From: Caulobacterales bacterium
Lineage (GTDB): Bacteria > Pseudomonadota > Alphaproteobacteria > Caulobacterales > Caulobacteraceae
Assembly: GCA_947474395.1 (NCBI GenBank)
Contig: CANJID010000004.1
Coordinates: forward strand, 1 to 64,000
DNA: 64,000 nt
Direction of reading: 5' to 3'
The notes below the pieces were generated by a model. It was not told where the DNA came from and made no database searches. It saw only the letters and a list, made by a program, of their open reading frames with translations. The position numbers and the translations under genes were made by a program. Each line of letters starts with the position of its first letter. Position 1 is the stretch's first letter. Shown one piece after another: positions 1 to 8,788 of this stretch.

Positions 1-4
1 AAGG

Positions 5-80
5 GCTCTAGCGCTCGACCTGGCTCAAGGCATGGGGCCGTAGCGTTCACCCGCTGCGGCCCCTTCGCTTGTCTGCGGCC
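5..80 (-). pseudogene. 3' fragment of an aldo/keto reductase gene
   Basis: Read leftward, this stretch encodes SEGAAAGERYGP followed by a shifted end. It closely matches the C-terminus GEGAAGERYGP of the intact aldo/keto reductase that ends at 1169. One G is missing from a G run relative to the intact copy, so the frame changes just before the stop. The rest of the reductase is absent because the WEGD-family gene occupies the space to the right. It is read here as a duplicated and decayed gene end, and it forms a direct repeat with 1168-1235. Confidence 0.6.
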
Positions 81-166
81 CGATGCTGGTGAAGTGTTCC
101 GGTTGTAGCGTCGCGACAAGCACGGGATGGCCGCCAGAGGCGCCATCGCAGCACACGGGGGCAGGG

Positions 167-1168
167 ATGGAAGGATCGGCGGTTCGCAAGACCATCAGCA
201 ACGGTGCGTTCGCACTGGCGGGCCTTTGCCTGGCCGCGCTGGCGGGCCCCAGCGCCCAGGCCGGGGCGCCGGCCCAGCGGGCCGCCCCTTCGCCGGCGGT
301 CCCGGCGGCTCCCCTGAAGGCGTTCGCCAAGGTGAAGAACCCCAAGGCCATCGGCGGGGTGTGGCTGATCTACTCGACCGGGGGCATCGGCCCCTACGCC
401 GATCCGCCCATGCACGAGGCGGGCAAGGCCAAGGTCGCCGCCTTCCGGGCCAAGTACAACGAGGCGGACCTGCGGGCCAATCCGCCCAACCAGGCCTGTG
501 TGCAGGCGGGCATGCCAAGCTCCATGGGCGGCATCGGCATGCAGCCCATGGAGATCCACGTGGCGCCCGACCGGATCACGGTGATGACCGAGAGCGGCCC
601 GACCACCCGCCGCATCTATCTGACGAAGGACAAGGAGACTCCGGAAGGGCTCCCCACCCGCAGCGGCTGGTCGAACGCCAAATGGGAAGGCGACACCCTG
701 GTGGTCACCACCAGCCTGATCTCCGAATGGCTGATGGGGCGCTGGTCCCACACCGAGGACGCCGTGGTGACCGAACGCTGGACCCTGCGCAACACGGCCG
801 ACCTGGGGACCACCGTGCCGCGTAACCAGCCCATCGACCCAGGGGACCCGGTGGGGCCGCTGACCCTGGTCAGCGAGGTGACCATGCACGAACCGGCGCT
901 CTATCCCGCCGACCTCAAGGGCACACTCTATTTCCGGAAGATCGCGGACGACGAGTTCCAGGAAGTCTCCTGCGTGGAGGGCCTGTTCTGGGAAGCCATG
1001 AACACCCGCTGGCGCAAGCGCGAGGCCGGCGAGGCCGACGCCATCGTGAGGTCCGGCGCGCCCACGTCCAACCTGGGGCCGGGCTTCGCTCCGGCGGCCG
1101 GCGCCCCTGGGCTACTGCAAGGCCCGCCCCTCGGTGGCCGGCCGGCGGCCCCTCCGCCGGCGAAGTAG
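167..1168 (+). CDS. Secreted WEGD-family protein, copy 1
   Basis: A 333-residue protein of unknown function. The start at 167 is preferred over 83 because it puts a basic n-region (VRK) directly before a hydrophobic signal peptide ending near AQAG. It shares a motif order with four other proteins in this window: GGVW near the N-terminus, a Cys-x2-Gly-Met-Pro segment (CVQAGMP), a strand ending RRIYL, and KWEGDTLVV. The C-terminal 40 residues are rich in Ala, Gly and Pro. It meets the aldo/keto reductase tail to tail with no spacer and lies between two copies of that gene's end. Probably periplasmic; no catalytic role can be assigned. Confidence 0.8.
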   Translation: MEGSAVRKTISNGAFALAGLCLAALAGPSAQAGAPAQRAAPSPAVPAAPLKAFAKVKNPKAIGGVWLIYSTGGIGPYADPPMHEAGKAKVAAFRAKYNEADLRANPPNQACVQAGMPSSMGGIGMQPMEIHVAPDRITVMTESGPTTRRIYLTKDKETPEGLPTRSGWSNAKWEGDTLVVTTSLISEWLMGRWSHTEDAVVTERWTLRNTADLGTTVPRNQPIDPGDPVGPLTLVSEVTMHEPALYPADLKGTLYFRKIADDEFQEVSCVEGLFWEAMNTRWRKREAGEADAIVRSGAPTSNLGPGFAPAAGAPGLLQGPPLGGRPAAPPPAK

Positions 1169-2143
1169 CTAGCGCCCGACCTGGCTCATGGCGTGGGGGC
1201 CGTAGCGTTCGCCTGCGGCCCCTTCGCCTGTCACGGCGTCGATCCGGGCGAGGTCCTCGGGCGTCAGGACGATGTCGAGGGCGCCGAGGGCGTCCTTGAG
1301 CTGTGCTAGCGTCCGCGCCCCGATCAGGGGGATCACGTCCTCGCCCCGCGACAGGGCCCAGGCGATGGCGAGCTGGGCGGTCGAGCAGCCCTTGCCTTTG
1401 GCGATGGCGGCCAGGCCCTCCACAAGGCTGCGGTTCTTCTCGAAATTCTCCCCCTGGAAACGGGGCATGTGGGCTCGGCCGTCCGCGCCCTTCGGCTGCT
1501 CGAAACGATCCTGGATCAGGCCGCGCGACAGCACCCCGTAGGCGGTCATGGCCAGGCCGAGCTCGCGCAGGGTCGGCAGAGCGGCCTCGGCGGCCTTGCG
1601 CTCCCACACCGAATATTCGATCTGCAGGGCGGCGATGGGATGGACGCCGGCGGCCCTGCGCACGGTCTCCGGCGCGGCTTCGGACAGGCCGATGCGGCGG
1701 ATCCAGCCCGCCTGGACGCACTCGGCCAAGGCCCCCACCGTCTCCTCGATCGGCACGGCGGGATCGACCCGCGCGGGCATGTAGAGGTCGAGGTAGTCGG
1801 TCCGCAGGCGTCGCAGGGTGTAGGCGAGGCTGACCTTCACGTTTTTTGGGCTGGCGTCGTAGCCGATGAAGGCGCCGGACGGGTCGCGCTGGGCCCCGAA
1901 CTTGACGGCCACCACCACCTTGTCTCGCCGGTCCGCGATGGCCTTGCCGACCAGCATTTCGTTGTGGCCGGAGCCGTAGAAGTCGCCGGTATCGACCATG
2001 TTGATCCCGGCGTCGAAGGCGGCGTGCAGGGTGCGTAAGGACTCCGCCTCGTCGGCGACCCCGTAGGTGTAGGACATGCCCATGGCGCCCAGGCTCAAGG
2101 CGCTGACCTCGGGCCCGTCCTTGCCCAGTCGCCGCATCCGCAT
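1169..2143 (-). CDS. Aldo/keto reductase
   Basis: A 324-residue NADPH-dependent oxidoreductase of the aldo/keto reductase superfamily. The N-terminus has the LGKDGPEVSALSLGAMGMS signature. DTGDFYGSGHNE supplies the catalytic Asp and Tyr, VAVKFG the Lys, and the C-terminal IPLIGARTLAQLKDAL segment is the cofactor-binding part. The ATG at 2143 shares one base with the folA stop (TGATG), so it is probably the last gene of the thyA operon and translationally coupled. The closest family members act on small carbonyl compounds; the substrate is unknown. Confidence 0.92.
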   Translation of the reverse strand: MRMRRLGKDGPEVSALSLGAMGMSYTYGVADEAESLRTLHAAFDAGINMVDTGDFYGSGHNEMLVGKAIADRRDKVVVAVKFGAQRDPSGAFIGYDASPKNVKVSLAYTLRRLRTDYLDLYMPARVDPAVPIEETVGALAECVQAGWIRRIGLSEAAPETVRRAAGVHPIAALQIEYSVWERKAAEAALPTLRELGLAMTAYGVLSRGLIQDRFEQPKGADGRAHMPRFQGENFEKNRSLVEGLAAIAKGKGCSTAQLAIAWALSRGEDVIPLIGARTLAQLKDALGALDIVLTPEDLARIDAVTGEGAAGERYGPHAMSQVGR

Positions 2144-2661
2144 CAGATCCGCTCCAGCACTCTGAAGACGAAGGGGAAGTCGTCGACGTCGCTGGCGGGG
2201 TGGGCTTCGCGGGAGACCTCGCGCCACTCGGCCTCGTCGAAGGCGGGGAAGCTGACGTCGCCCTGAACTTCCGCGTCCACCTCGGTGAGGTACAGGCGCC
2301 TGGCCTTGGGCAGGGCGCTCTCGAACAGGCTCACGCCGCCGATCACGCAGACCTCGTCCACCTCGTCCTCCTCGGCCTGCTCGCGGGCGATGGAGAGGGC
2401 CTCGCCGAAGGACTCGCACGGGATGGCGCCCACGGGCTCGAAGGAGCCGTCATGGGTCAGCACGAGATTGGTGCGCCCGGGCAGGGGCTTCACATGGAGG
2501 CTGTCCCAGGTCTTGCGGCCCATGATCACCGGCTTGCCGATGGTCAGGCGCTTGAACAGGGCCAGGTCCGACTTGAGGCGCCAGGGCAGCTGGCCGTCGC
2601 GGCCGATCACGCCGTTGCGCGAGCGCGCCACGGGGCCGACGGTGAGGATGGGCTTGGACAT
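2143..2661 (-). CDS. folA: Dihydrofolate reductase
   Basis: A 172-residue enzyme reducing dihydrofolate to tetrahydrofolate with NADPH. Visible hallmarks are the N-terminal strand followed by NGVIGRDGQLPWRLKSDL (the catalytic acid is Asp-like here), the VIMGRKTWDSL nucleotide-binding segment, and VIGGVSLFESAL. The start at 2661 (MSKPILTVG) fits the family; the in-frame ATG at 2697 would add twelve residues with no family counterpart. It follows the MazG-like gene and thyA, and thymidylate synthase makes the dihydrofolate that this enzyme recycles. Confidence 0.95.
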   Translation of the reverse strand: MSKPILTVGPVARSRNGVIGRDGQLPWRLKSDLALFKRLTIGKPVIMGRKTWDSLHVKPLPGRTNLVLTHDGSFEPVGAIPCESFGEALSIAREQAEEDEVDEVCVIGGVSLFESALPKARRLYLTEVDAEVQGDVSFPAFDEAEWREVSREAHPASDVDDFPFVFRVLERI

Positions 2662-2706
2662 GGGAGAGGTCTTAGCCCTCGCCGCTACTCCCAACAACGG
2701 GAGAGC

Positions 2707-3015
2707 TTATGCGGCCTCGTCGGCGAGGTAGGACAGCCACTTCCGCGCCACCGCCTTGTCGAGGTCGACCCCGTGGCGGCGGCAGTAGAGCAGCAGCATG
2801 CAGAGCACGTCCGCAGCCTCGTCGGCGCGGGCGGTCTCGTCGGATGCGCCGCGGCCGCGCCCGGAGAGGCGCAGGTGCGCCTGGGCGAGCTCTCCCAACT
2901 CCTCCTGCAGCTTGATCAGGAACCAGTCGTCGTCGCGCCGGATTCCGTAGCGCTGGGCATAGATGTCGGAGACGCGGGCGACCTTGTCCGACAGCTCGTC
3001 CAGGCGCTCGCTCAT
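2707..3015 (-). CDS. MazG-like nucleotide pyrophosphohydrolase
   Basis: A 102-residue all-alpha NTP pyrophosphohydrolase. The metal-binding acidic motifs EELGEL (residues 38-43) and DEAADVL (65-71) match the EExxE and ExxD pattern of the MazG/dUTPase-like superfamily. Its ATG overlaps the thyA stop by four bases (ATGA). Placement between thyA and folA suggests housecleaning of nucleotides in thymidylate metabolism, possibly of a deoxynucleotide. That substrate is an inference from context. Confidence 0.85.
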   Translation of the reverse strand: MSERLDELSDKVARVSDIYAQRYGIRRDDDWFLIKLQEELGELAQAHLRLSGRGRGASDETARADEAADVLCMLLLYCRRHGVDLDKAVARKWLSYLADEAA

Positions 3016-3854
3016 ACCGCGATCGGCGCCTTGATCGCCGGGTGCGACTGGTAGTCCTCGATGGCGATGTCCTCGAGGCCGAAGGCAAAGAGGTCGGCCC
3101 GGGGGGTCAGCTTCAGGCGGGGCAGGGGCAGAGGCTCGCGGGACAGCTGCTCGCGGGCCTGGTCCTGGTGGTTCAGGTAGAGGTGGGCGTCGCCGAACGT
3201 ATGGACGAACTCGCCGGGGACCAGCCCTACCACCTGCGCCACCAGATGGGTCAGGAGGGCGTAGGAGGCGATGTTGAACGGCACGCCGAGGAAGACGTCG
3301 GCGGAGCGCTGGTAGAGCTGGCAGGAGAGCTTTCCCCCCGCGACGAAGAACTGGAACAGGCAGTGGCAGGGCGGCAGGGCCATGTCGTCCACCTCCGCCG
3401 GGTTCCAGGCGGAAACGATGTGGCGGCGGCCGGAGGGATTGGCTTTGAGCCCCTCGATCAGTTTGGCGATCTGGTCGATGGACCCGCCGTTTGGCGCGGC
3501 CCAGGAGCGCCACTGCTTGCCGTAGACGGGGCCGAGTTCGCCATCGGCGTCGGCCCATTCGTCCCAGATGCTCACGCCCTGGTCCTGCAGCCAGCGGACG
3601 TTGGTGTCCCCGCGCAGGAACCACAGCAGCTCCAGGAAGATGGACTTGGTGTGCAGCTTCTTGGTGGTCAGGAGCGGAAAGCCCACTGAGAGGTCAAAGC
3701 GCATCTGCCGCCCGAACACCCCGAGCGTGCCGACGCCGGTGCGGTCCTCGCGCAGGGCGCCGCTCTCCAGGATGTCGGCGAGCAGGGCGAGGTACTGCCG
3801 TTCCGGATGGTCGGCAGGCGCGACGTGGAACTGGGCTTTGGCGAGCGGAGTCAT
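3012..3854 (-). CDS. thyA: Thymidylate synthase
   Basis: A 280-residue ThyA-type enzyme converting dUMP and methylenetetrahydrofolate to dTMP and dihydrofolate. The sequence shows REDRTGVGT near the N-terminus, [10 protein letters not shown], the active-site region [12 protein letters not shown] with the catalytic Cys, [20 protein letters not shown], and HLYLNH. It is the first gene of a leftward operon with a MazG-like hydrolase, folA and an aldo/keto reductase. Lengths and motifs are normal for the family. Confidence 0.97.
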   Translation of the reverse strand: MTPLAKAQFHVAPADHPERQYLALLADILESGALREDRTGVGTLGVFGRQMRFDLSVGFPLLTTKKLHTKSIFLELLWFLRGDTNVRWLQDQGVSIWDEWADADGELGPVYGKQWRSWAAPNGGSIDQIAKLIEGLKANPSGRRHIVSAWNPAEVDDMALPPCHCLFQFFVAGGKLSCQLYQRSADVFLGVPFNIASYALLTHLVAQVVGLVPGEFVHTFGDAHLYLNHQDQAREQLSREPLPLPRLKLTPRADLFAFGLEDIAIEDYQSHPAIKAPIAV

Positions 3855-3904
3855 GCTCGCCTAGGGCTCTAGCCGAATCACCCCGGTCCGCTAGTCGAAA
3901 CCAC

Positions 3905-3944
3905 AACGAGTTGGGGGATAACATGCACCACGCCCCAATTCGTT
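3905..3944. terminator. Stem-loop between the HAD gene and thyA
   Basis: A 12-bp arm at 3905-3916 pairs with 3933-3944 across a 16-base loop, with one G-U type mismatch. It lies 16 bases downstream of the HAD hydrolase stop and upstream of thyA on the same strand. No clear T run follows on the leftward strand, so it could be a weak terminator or a structured leader of the thyA operon. Confidence 0.45.
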
Positions 3945-3960
3945 GGGGATAAGCGCTTCC

Positions 3961-4620
3961 TCAGTACCAGCCGCCGAACTCGGCCGCCGCGTCGTCCCAG
4001 TGCGACACGACCCGGTGCGCTCCGGCCTCGCTGAGGCGCCGGGCGTCGCCCTCGGCGATGTGGCCCCCGCCGGTGAAGCCCCAGACCGTCATGCCGGCGG
4101 CGACCCCGCTCTGCACGCCCAGGACGCTGTCTTCGATCGCCAGGCAGCGTTCCGGGCGCACGCCCAGGGCCGAGGCGGCGTGGAGAAAGACGTCCGGATG
4201 CGGCTTGCCCCGGGCCAGGCCCTGGGAGGAGTAGACGTGCGGATGGAAGGTGTCCCAGAGACCGCAGCGCTTGAGCTTGACCTCCAGGAAGCTCGGTGAG
4301 GACCCGCTGGCGATGGCCTTGGGACGGCTGAGCGCCGCGACCGCCGCGGCGGCGCCCTGGACCTCCTGCACCCGCTCCTTGAGGGCGGCCAGCAGCCGGG
4401 CCTCGGTCTGGGCGCGGAAGTCGGGGGGCAGGGGCTTGCCCAGGAGGCGCCGGCGGTCCTCGTCCAGGGTGGCGAAGAACACCGGGTTCGACATGCCCAT
4501 GAAGCGTGCGCCGTCGTATTCGAGGCCGAGCTCGGTCACCACCTCGACCAGGATCTCGCGCACGAGGGCCTCGCTGTCGAGGAGGCACCCGTCGCAGTCG
4601 AAGATCACGGCGTCGTACAT
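3961..4620 (-). CDS. HAD family hydrolase (beta-phosphoglucomutase-like)
   Basis: A 219-residue haloacid-dehalogenase-superfamily phosphatase, subfamily I with an alpha-helical cap. Motif I is FDCDGCLLDSE (residues 6-16, nucleophile Asp then acid/base Asp), motif II is IASGSSPS, the Lys of motif III is in RGKPHPDVF, and motif IV is AIEDSVLGVQSG. The likely reaction is dephosphorylation of a small sugar phosphate or similar metabolite; the substrate is unknown. ATG 4620 is used because upstream in-frame starts would run into the GST promoter region. Confidence 0.9.
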   Translation of the reverse strand: MYDAVIFDCDGCLLDSEALVREILVEVVTELGLEYDGARFMGMSNPVFFATLDEDRRRLLGKPLPPDFRAQTEARLLAALKERVQEVQGAAAAVAALSRPKAIASGSSPSFLEVKLKRCGLWDTFHPHVYSSQGLARGKPHPDVFLHAASALGVRPERCLAIEDSVLGVQSGVAAGMTVWGFTGGGHIAEGDARRLSEAGAHRVVSHWDDAAAEFGGWY

Positions 4621-4694
4621 GCTGTTCCCATGGGGCCCGTCTTGACCGGGACCTTGCCGAGGGGCGATCTGACCCTTCGCAGCGGAGCCCGACC

Positions 4695-5495
4695 ATGACC
4701 GAGGCCGAGAAGCCGACACTCTACCACATCCCCGGCTGCCCGTTCTCGGAGCGGGTGGAGATACTGATGGAGCTGAAGGGGCTCGCCGGCTTCATCGAGG
4801 ACGTGGAGATCGACATCTCCAAGCCGCGCCCCGACTGGCTCTTGAAGAAGACGCGGGGGACCACCGCCCTGCCGGCCCTGACCCTGGAGAACGGTGAGAC
4901 CCTGAAGGAGAGCATGGTGATCATGCGCTACTTCGAGGACCGCTTCCCCGAGCGCGCCGTCGCCCAGAGGGATCCGTTCCGCCACGCCGTCGAGGGGATG
5001 CTGTGCGCGACCGACGGCGCCTACACCGGCTCGGGCTACCGGATGATCCTCAACCGGGACCCGGACAAGCGCGAGGCGATGAAGGGGGCGGTGGACGCCG
5101 AGTACGCGCGCATTGACGACTTCCTCGCCTACTACGCGCCGGACCAGGATTTCCTGTTCGAGGCGTTCGGCTGGGCCGAGGTCGCCTTCACCCCGATGTT
5201 CAAGCGGCTGTGGTTCATCGAGTACTATGAGGGCTACGCGGTCCCGTCGCACCTGAAGCGGGTGCTGCGTTGGCGGGAGGCCTGCCTCGCCCACCCCGCC
5301 GCCCAGGCGCGGACCTTCGAGGAGATCATCAAGCTCTACTACGACTACTCGCGGGGCGGCGGGAACGGCGCCATCCCCGAGGGCCGCGCCGTGTCGAGCT
5401 TCACCCTGGCGCCGCACTGGTCGAAGCGCCCCATGCCGCCGAAGGACAGCAAGTGGGGTCTCGGCGCGACGGACGCGGAGCTGGGGCTGATCTAG
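4695..5495 (+). CDS. Glutathione S-transferase family protein
   Basis: A 266-residue protein with an N-terminal thioredoxin fold. CPFSERVEILMELKG carries a CPxS-type active-site motif, and LPALTLENGETLKESMVIMRYFEDRFP is the glutathione-gamma-glutamyl binding segment with the cis-Pro and Glu-Ser. An all-alpha C-terminal domain follows. The CPFS motif suggests Omega/Beta-like thiol chemistry rather than Tyr/Ser catalysis. It diverges from the HAD hydrolase. Substrate unknown; probably conjugation, reduction or isomerisation of an electrophile. Confidence 0.85.
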   Translation: MTEAEKPTLYHIPGCPFSERVEILMELKGLAGFIEDVEIDISKPRPDWLLKKTRGTTALPALTLENGETLKESMVIMRYFEDRFPERAVAQRDPFRHAVEGMLCATDGAYTGSGYRMILNRDPDKREAMKGAVDAEYARIDDFLAYYAPDQDFLFEAFGWAEVAFTPMFKRLWFIEYYEGYAVPSHLKRVLRWREACLAHPAAQARTFEEIIKLYYDYSRGGGNGAIPEGRAVSSFTLAPHWSKRPMPPKDSKWGLGATDAELGLI

Positions 5496-5555
5496 CGCCT
5501 CGCGGCAGAGCTAGGAATGAAACCTGCAGTCGCCGACCGGTGAGCCAAAACGGCT

Positions 5556-6593
5556 CTATTCGGCGGCCGTCCGGTGCGAGGTTTCCTCCGCCGTCTCGTC
5601 CGCCACGGGGATGGGGCGGGGCTGTTGCAGGGCGGCGAACAGCGACGGATGGACGAATTCCGCGCGGAACCAGGGCTTGGTCCGCGCGTCGAACACCTCT
5701 GTGAGCCAGGTGATCACGCGCTGGATGCGCGCCGCATTGATGACGTCGCGGTGCACGCACATGCGCAGCTCGAGCCGCGCCATCGGCGGCAGGTCGAGCA
5801 TGACCAGCTCCGGCGCGAAGGTGGAGACCACGCTCGGCAGGCTCGCCACTCCGGCGCCCGCGCGCACCGCCTCGATCAGGGCCGAGGAGGAATTGGTGGC
5901 GAGGCCGACGTTGGCAAGGCCGTGGAAGGCCGCCGTCTTCAGCGACCAGTTCTCCGGCTGGCGGGTATGGGCCACGTGGTGCAACAGCCGCAGATCGGCC
6001 ACCGCCGCCAGGGACGAGGGGGACCCGTAGGTGTCGAGGTAGCTCTTCGAGGAATAGAGGCAGTAGTGGTAGTAGCCCAGCGGCGTCGAGATGACGTCGT
6101 TGTTGTTCACCTCGTCGAACTGCAAGGCGATGTCGACGTGGCCGCCCACCTCGGTGTCGGTCCACAGGCCGCAGTCGAAGGCCAGGGCGATCTCGGGCGC
6201 TTCCCGGAAGAACTTCGCCACCGCCGGCATCAAGAGATAGGTCGCCAGCCCGTCGGGGGCGGCGATCACCACGCGCCCCTCGCTGCGCTTGTCGCGATCC
6301 AGGACCAGCCGTTCGACCTGTGCGGCGGAGCGTTCCATGGTCAGGACGTGGTCGCGGATGGATTCCCCGGCCTCGGTCAGGGACAGCTTCTGACCCGCGC
6401 GATTGAACAGCCGAACCGCCAGCCGGGCTTCCAGATCGCGGATGCGCGAGGAAACCGTGGGCTGGGTCAGGCCGAGGGCGGCGGCGGCTTCGGAAAAGCT
6501 CCCGGTCTCGGCCACGGCGTAGAAAAGCCGCAGGTCCGACCAGTCGGCCCGTTGCCTAGCAATCCCAGCAGCGGTTTTTCCAATAGCCCCCAT
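5556..6593 (-). CDS. LysR family transcriptional regulator
   Basis: A 345-residue regulator. The winged helix-turn-helix is near the N-terminus (DLRLFYAVAETGSFSEAA, then LTQPTVSSRIRDLE), followed by a periplasmic-binding-protein-like effector domain. ATG 6593 is chosen because a GAAGG site lies eight bases upstream; a GTG at 6641 is possible. The C-terminal 40 residues extend beyond the usual LysR fold and are charged. It diverges from the gene at 6666 across 72 bases, so it probably controls that operon and itself. Confidence 0.88.
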   Translation of the reverse strand: MGAIGKTAAGIARQRADWSDLRLFYAVAETGSFSEAAAALGLTQPTVSSRIRDLEARLAVRLFNRAGQKLSLTEAGESIRDHVLTMERSAAQVERLVLDRDKRSEGRVVIAAPDGLATYLLMPAVAKFFREAPEIALAFDCGLWTDTEVGGHVDIALQFDEVNNNDVISTPLGYYHYCLYSSKSYLDTYGSPSSLAAVADLRLLHHVAHTRQPENWSLKTAAFHGLANVGLATNSSSALIEAVRAGAGVASLPSVVSTFAPELVMLDLPPMARLELRMCVHRDVINAARIQRVITWLTEVFDARTKPWFRAEFVHPSLFAALQQPRPIPVADETAEETSHRTAAE

Positions 6594-6665
6594 TGGACCT
6601 TCAGCGATTTCAGCCCGCAACCAATCGTTTACCACAATCACAAGCGGAGCAAGTCGGTGCCTTTC

Positions 6666-7247
6666 ATGTCAAGCGTACAACTGTCGGCGCCAAATTACCG
6701 AGCGTTTTCTGCGGACGCTCTGGCCGATGGCTTGTCCTCTCTGGGCGTGAAGCTGTCGAATGAAGCCGAATGCGAGGCGGCCCAAGCCATCGCGGCCGAA
6801 CTGATCAGTCCAAATGTCGCAGCCGCCTCAACCCTGAAAAGGGTGCAGGCGCGCACCCGCGGCGCGGTTTTCTCGTTCAGCGAGGACGAAACAGTGACCG
6901 GCGTGCTGGCCATCGTGCCCCTGTCCCCGGCGGGGCTGGCCGCCGTCGAGGACCGGTCCTTCGACCCGCTCGATCCCGCCGACGATCATCTGGCCCTGCC
7001 CGGACAACCGCTGGCGGGCGCCTATGGCTGGGGCATGGCCGCCCGGACCCGCCCTGCGGCCCGCGCCGTGGTGATCGCCACCGAGGCCATGCACAAACTT
7101 TGGCCCGAGCTCCCCTTCTTCACCCGCGCCGCCACGCCCGACGGCGAGCGGCTGATCACCGGCAAATGGGGCTTCGTGCACCACCCCCGCGCCGACGACG
7201 ACCTGCTCGTGCTCCTTCCCCGTACCCTGCAGGAGGCCGCTGCGTGA
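6666..7247 (+). CDS. Conserved hypothetical protein upstream of a GNAT gene
   Basis: A 193-residue protein I do not recognise. There is no signal peptide or membrane segment. The C-terminal half (YGWGMAARTRPAARAVVIATEAMHKL, then GKWGFVHHPRADDDLLVLLP) suggests a GNAT-like or related alpha/beta fold, but no catalytic motif is clear. Its stop overlaps the next start by four bases (GTGA). With the GNAT gene and the isochorismatase-fold gene it forms a tightly coupled trio behind a divergent LysR gene. Confidence 0.75.
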   Translation: MSSVQLSAPNYRAFSADALADGLSSLGVKLSNEAECEAAQAIAAELISPNVAAASTLKRVQARTRGAVFSFSEDETVTGVLAIVPLSPAGLAAVEDRSFDPLDPADDHLALPGQPLAGAYGWGMAARTRPAARAVVIATEAMHKLWPELPFFTRAATPDGERLITGKWGFVHHPRADDDLLVLLPRTLQEAAA

Positions 7248-7870
7248 ACGCGATCGTTCGACATCATGCCCTGGCCAACGCGACGCCGAGCCGCGCGCCC
7301 GAGCCCCATTTCACGGTGACGGTCGCCTCCACCCTCGACGACCTTATGCAGGTCATGGCGGTGCGGAACCTGGTCTATGTGGGCGAACAGGAGTGCCCCT
7401 ACGGCGAGGAGTTCGACGGCAACGACTTCGCCGGCGCCACGCACCTGATCCTGCGCAAGGGCAAGGAGCCGGTCGGCACCCTGCGGCTTCGCTGGTTCGC
7501 CGACTTCTGCAAGCTGGAGCGGGTGGCGATCCGCAACGAACACCGCGGCGCCAAGGCCACCTTCGCCCTGGTGCGCGAGGCCTTCCGCATCGCCGAGTGC
7601 AAGGGCTACCGCAAGATGCTGGGCCACGCCCAGGTCCGGTTGCTGCCGTTCTGGGGCCGCTACTTCCGCGGCCTGCCCCGCACGGACCGTCCGGGCTTCG
7701 TGTTCTCCGACCATGACTATGTGGAGATCGTGGCCGAGATGACTCCTCCCGAGGACGCCATCACCCTGGACTCCGATCCGATCATGCTGCTGCGCCCCGA
7801 AGGGGCCTGGCACAAGCCGGGGGTGCTGGACGCCTCCACCCATCGTCCCGCAACCAACCCGGTCGGCTGA
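7244..7870 (+). CDS. GNAT family N-acetyltransferase
   Basis: A 208-residue protein starting with GTG inside the preceding stop, with AGGAGG eight bases upstream. It has a GNAT acyl-CoA fold: THLILRKGKEPVGTLRLRWF is the beta2-beta4 core, and CKLERVAIRNEHRGAKATFALVREAF contains the R/Q-x-x-G-x-G/A pyrophosphate loop in variant form (RGAKAT). The C-terminal half is longer than a minimal GNAT. Acceptor substrate unknown. It is coupled to the 6666 and 7870 genes. Confidence 0.82.
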   Translation: MNAIVRHHALANATPSRAPEPHFTVTVASTLDDLMQVMAVRNLVYVGEQECPYGEEFDGNDFAGATHLILRKGKEPVGTLRLRWFADFCKLERVAIRNEHRGAKATFALVREAFRIAECKGYRKMLGHAQVRLLPFWGRYFRGLPRTDRPGFVFSDHDYVEIVAEMTPPEDAITLDSDPIMLLRPEGAWHKPGVLDASTHRPATNPVG

Positions 7871-8448
7871 TGCGCACGCTTCACCTCGATCGTATCGACG
7901 GCTCCAGCCTGCCTTGGCTGGTGTGCCTGGACGTCCAGCGCAATCTCGCCTCGGAGGTCGATCCGACCGCCCTGGCGACCGGCCAGTGGCTCTTGAGCCA
8001 GGCCCGGCGCTACCGCTGGCCGGTGGCCCACCTGCATCGCCGCAGCCCTGCCTTCTCCGACCATGAAGGCCTCGGCGAGGCCGGCCCCGTCGCCGGCTTC
8101 GAGCCCCTGCCGAGCGAGCCCCTGTTCGTTCGCACCGGCCTGTCGGCCTTCTCCAGCCCACGCTTTCGTGACTGGGCCGGCGCCGCGGACGAGGAGCAGA
8201 TCGTGTTCCTTGGCCTCGGCTCCTGCGCCACCTGGCTGGCCACGGCCCTCGCCGGTCCCGACCTCGGCATCCGCCCCGCCCTGGTGGAGGACGCCGTCGG
8301 CGTCGCCGCCCTGGGCGCCATGCCCGCCGAGGCCGCCCGCCGCACCGTCTTCTCCGTCACCGCGCCCTACGCCGACTGGACCAGCGCCGCGGCGCTGGTC
8401 GATCGCACCCTCGACGCCCACCGGCCCCGCGCCGCCAACCAGCCGTAA
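7870..8448 (+). CDS. Isochorismatase-fold cysteine hydrolase
   Basis: A 192-residue member of the isochorismatase/nicotinamidase superfamily. Asp21 (LVCLDVQ) and Cys119 (GLGSCATWLA) fit two of the three catalytic positions. The expected Lys before SAF is Arg88 (FVRTGLSAF), which is unusual. The ATG shares a base with the GNAT stop (TGATG). Family members hydrolyse amides, N-carbamoyl compounds or isochorismate. With the Lys replaced, the reaction may differ or be lost. Confidence 0.8.
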   Translation: MRTLHLDRIDGSSLPWLVCLDVQRNLASEVDPTALATGQWLLSQARRYRWPVAHLHRRSPAFSDHEGLGEAGPVAGFEPLPSEPLFVRTGLSAFSSPRFRDWAGAADEEQIVFLGLGSCATWLATALAGPDLGIRPALVEDAVGVAALGAMPAEAARRTVFSVTAPYADWTSAAALVDRTLDAHRPRAANQP

Positions 8449-8458
8449 GGAAACCGCC

Positions 8459-8695
8459 ATGGCTTTAGACGCACGGGCTATCGAGAACGAGCTGGTCAAG
8501 TCGCTGCCGCTGATCCTGGAAGAAATCCGCCAGGAGATCTCCACTCTGTACTGCCCCGACCAGGAGACCCTGAGGGAGCTGCTCAGCGCCCTCGACACAG
8601 CCTGGGTCGCCGCCCGCCGGCTGAACCTTGAGCGCGACACCTACGTCATGCACGAGCTGCACGACCGCATGCGGGTCAGCTACAAGCGGATGTAG
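8459..8695 (+). CDS. Small conserved hypothetical protein
   Basis: A 78-residue soluble, mostly helical, charged protein with no recognisable domain. TAAGGAAA lies just before ATG 8459. It follows the isochorismatase-fold gene by ten bases and so is probably cotranscribed with it. No function can be given. Confidence 0.7.
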   Translation: MALDARAIENELVKSLPLILEEIRQEISTLYCPDQETLRELLSALDTAWVAARRLNLERDTYVMHELHDRMRVSYKRM

Positions 8696-8788
8696 GACGG
8701 CCCGCCAGAGGCTCTGGATTTTGGGGGCGGTGGACCTGATCCGGCGCGGGCGATAAGGCTCAGGCCCGATGAGCCCGCGCCTCCCCGC

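Noticed and set aside
47-889. Long leftward reading frame opposite the first WEGD gene
   Set aside because: Its translation is rich in Arg, Gly and His without any domain, as expected from the antisense of a GC-rich gene.
8730-8770. A further TGATCC sigmaE promoter before the Mpl-like gene
   Set aside because: TGATCC is present, but no TA-starting -10 occurs at 18 bases, unlike the pair at 12357-12441.
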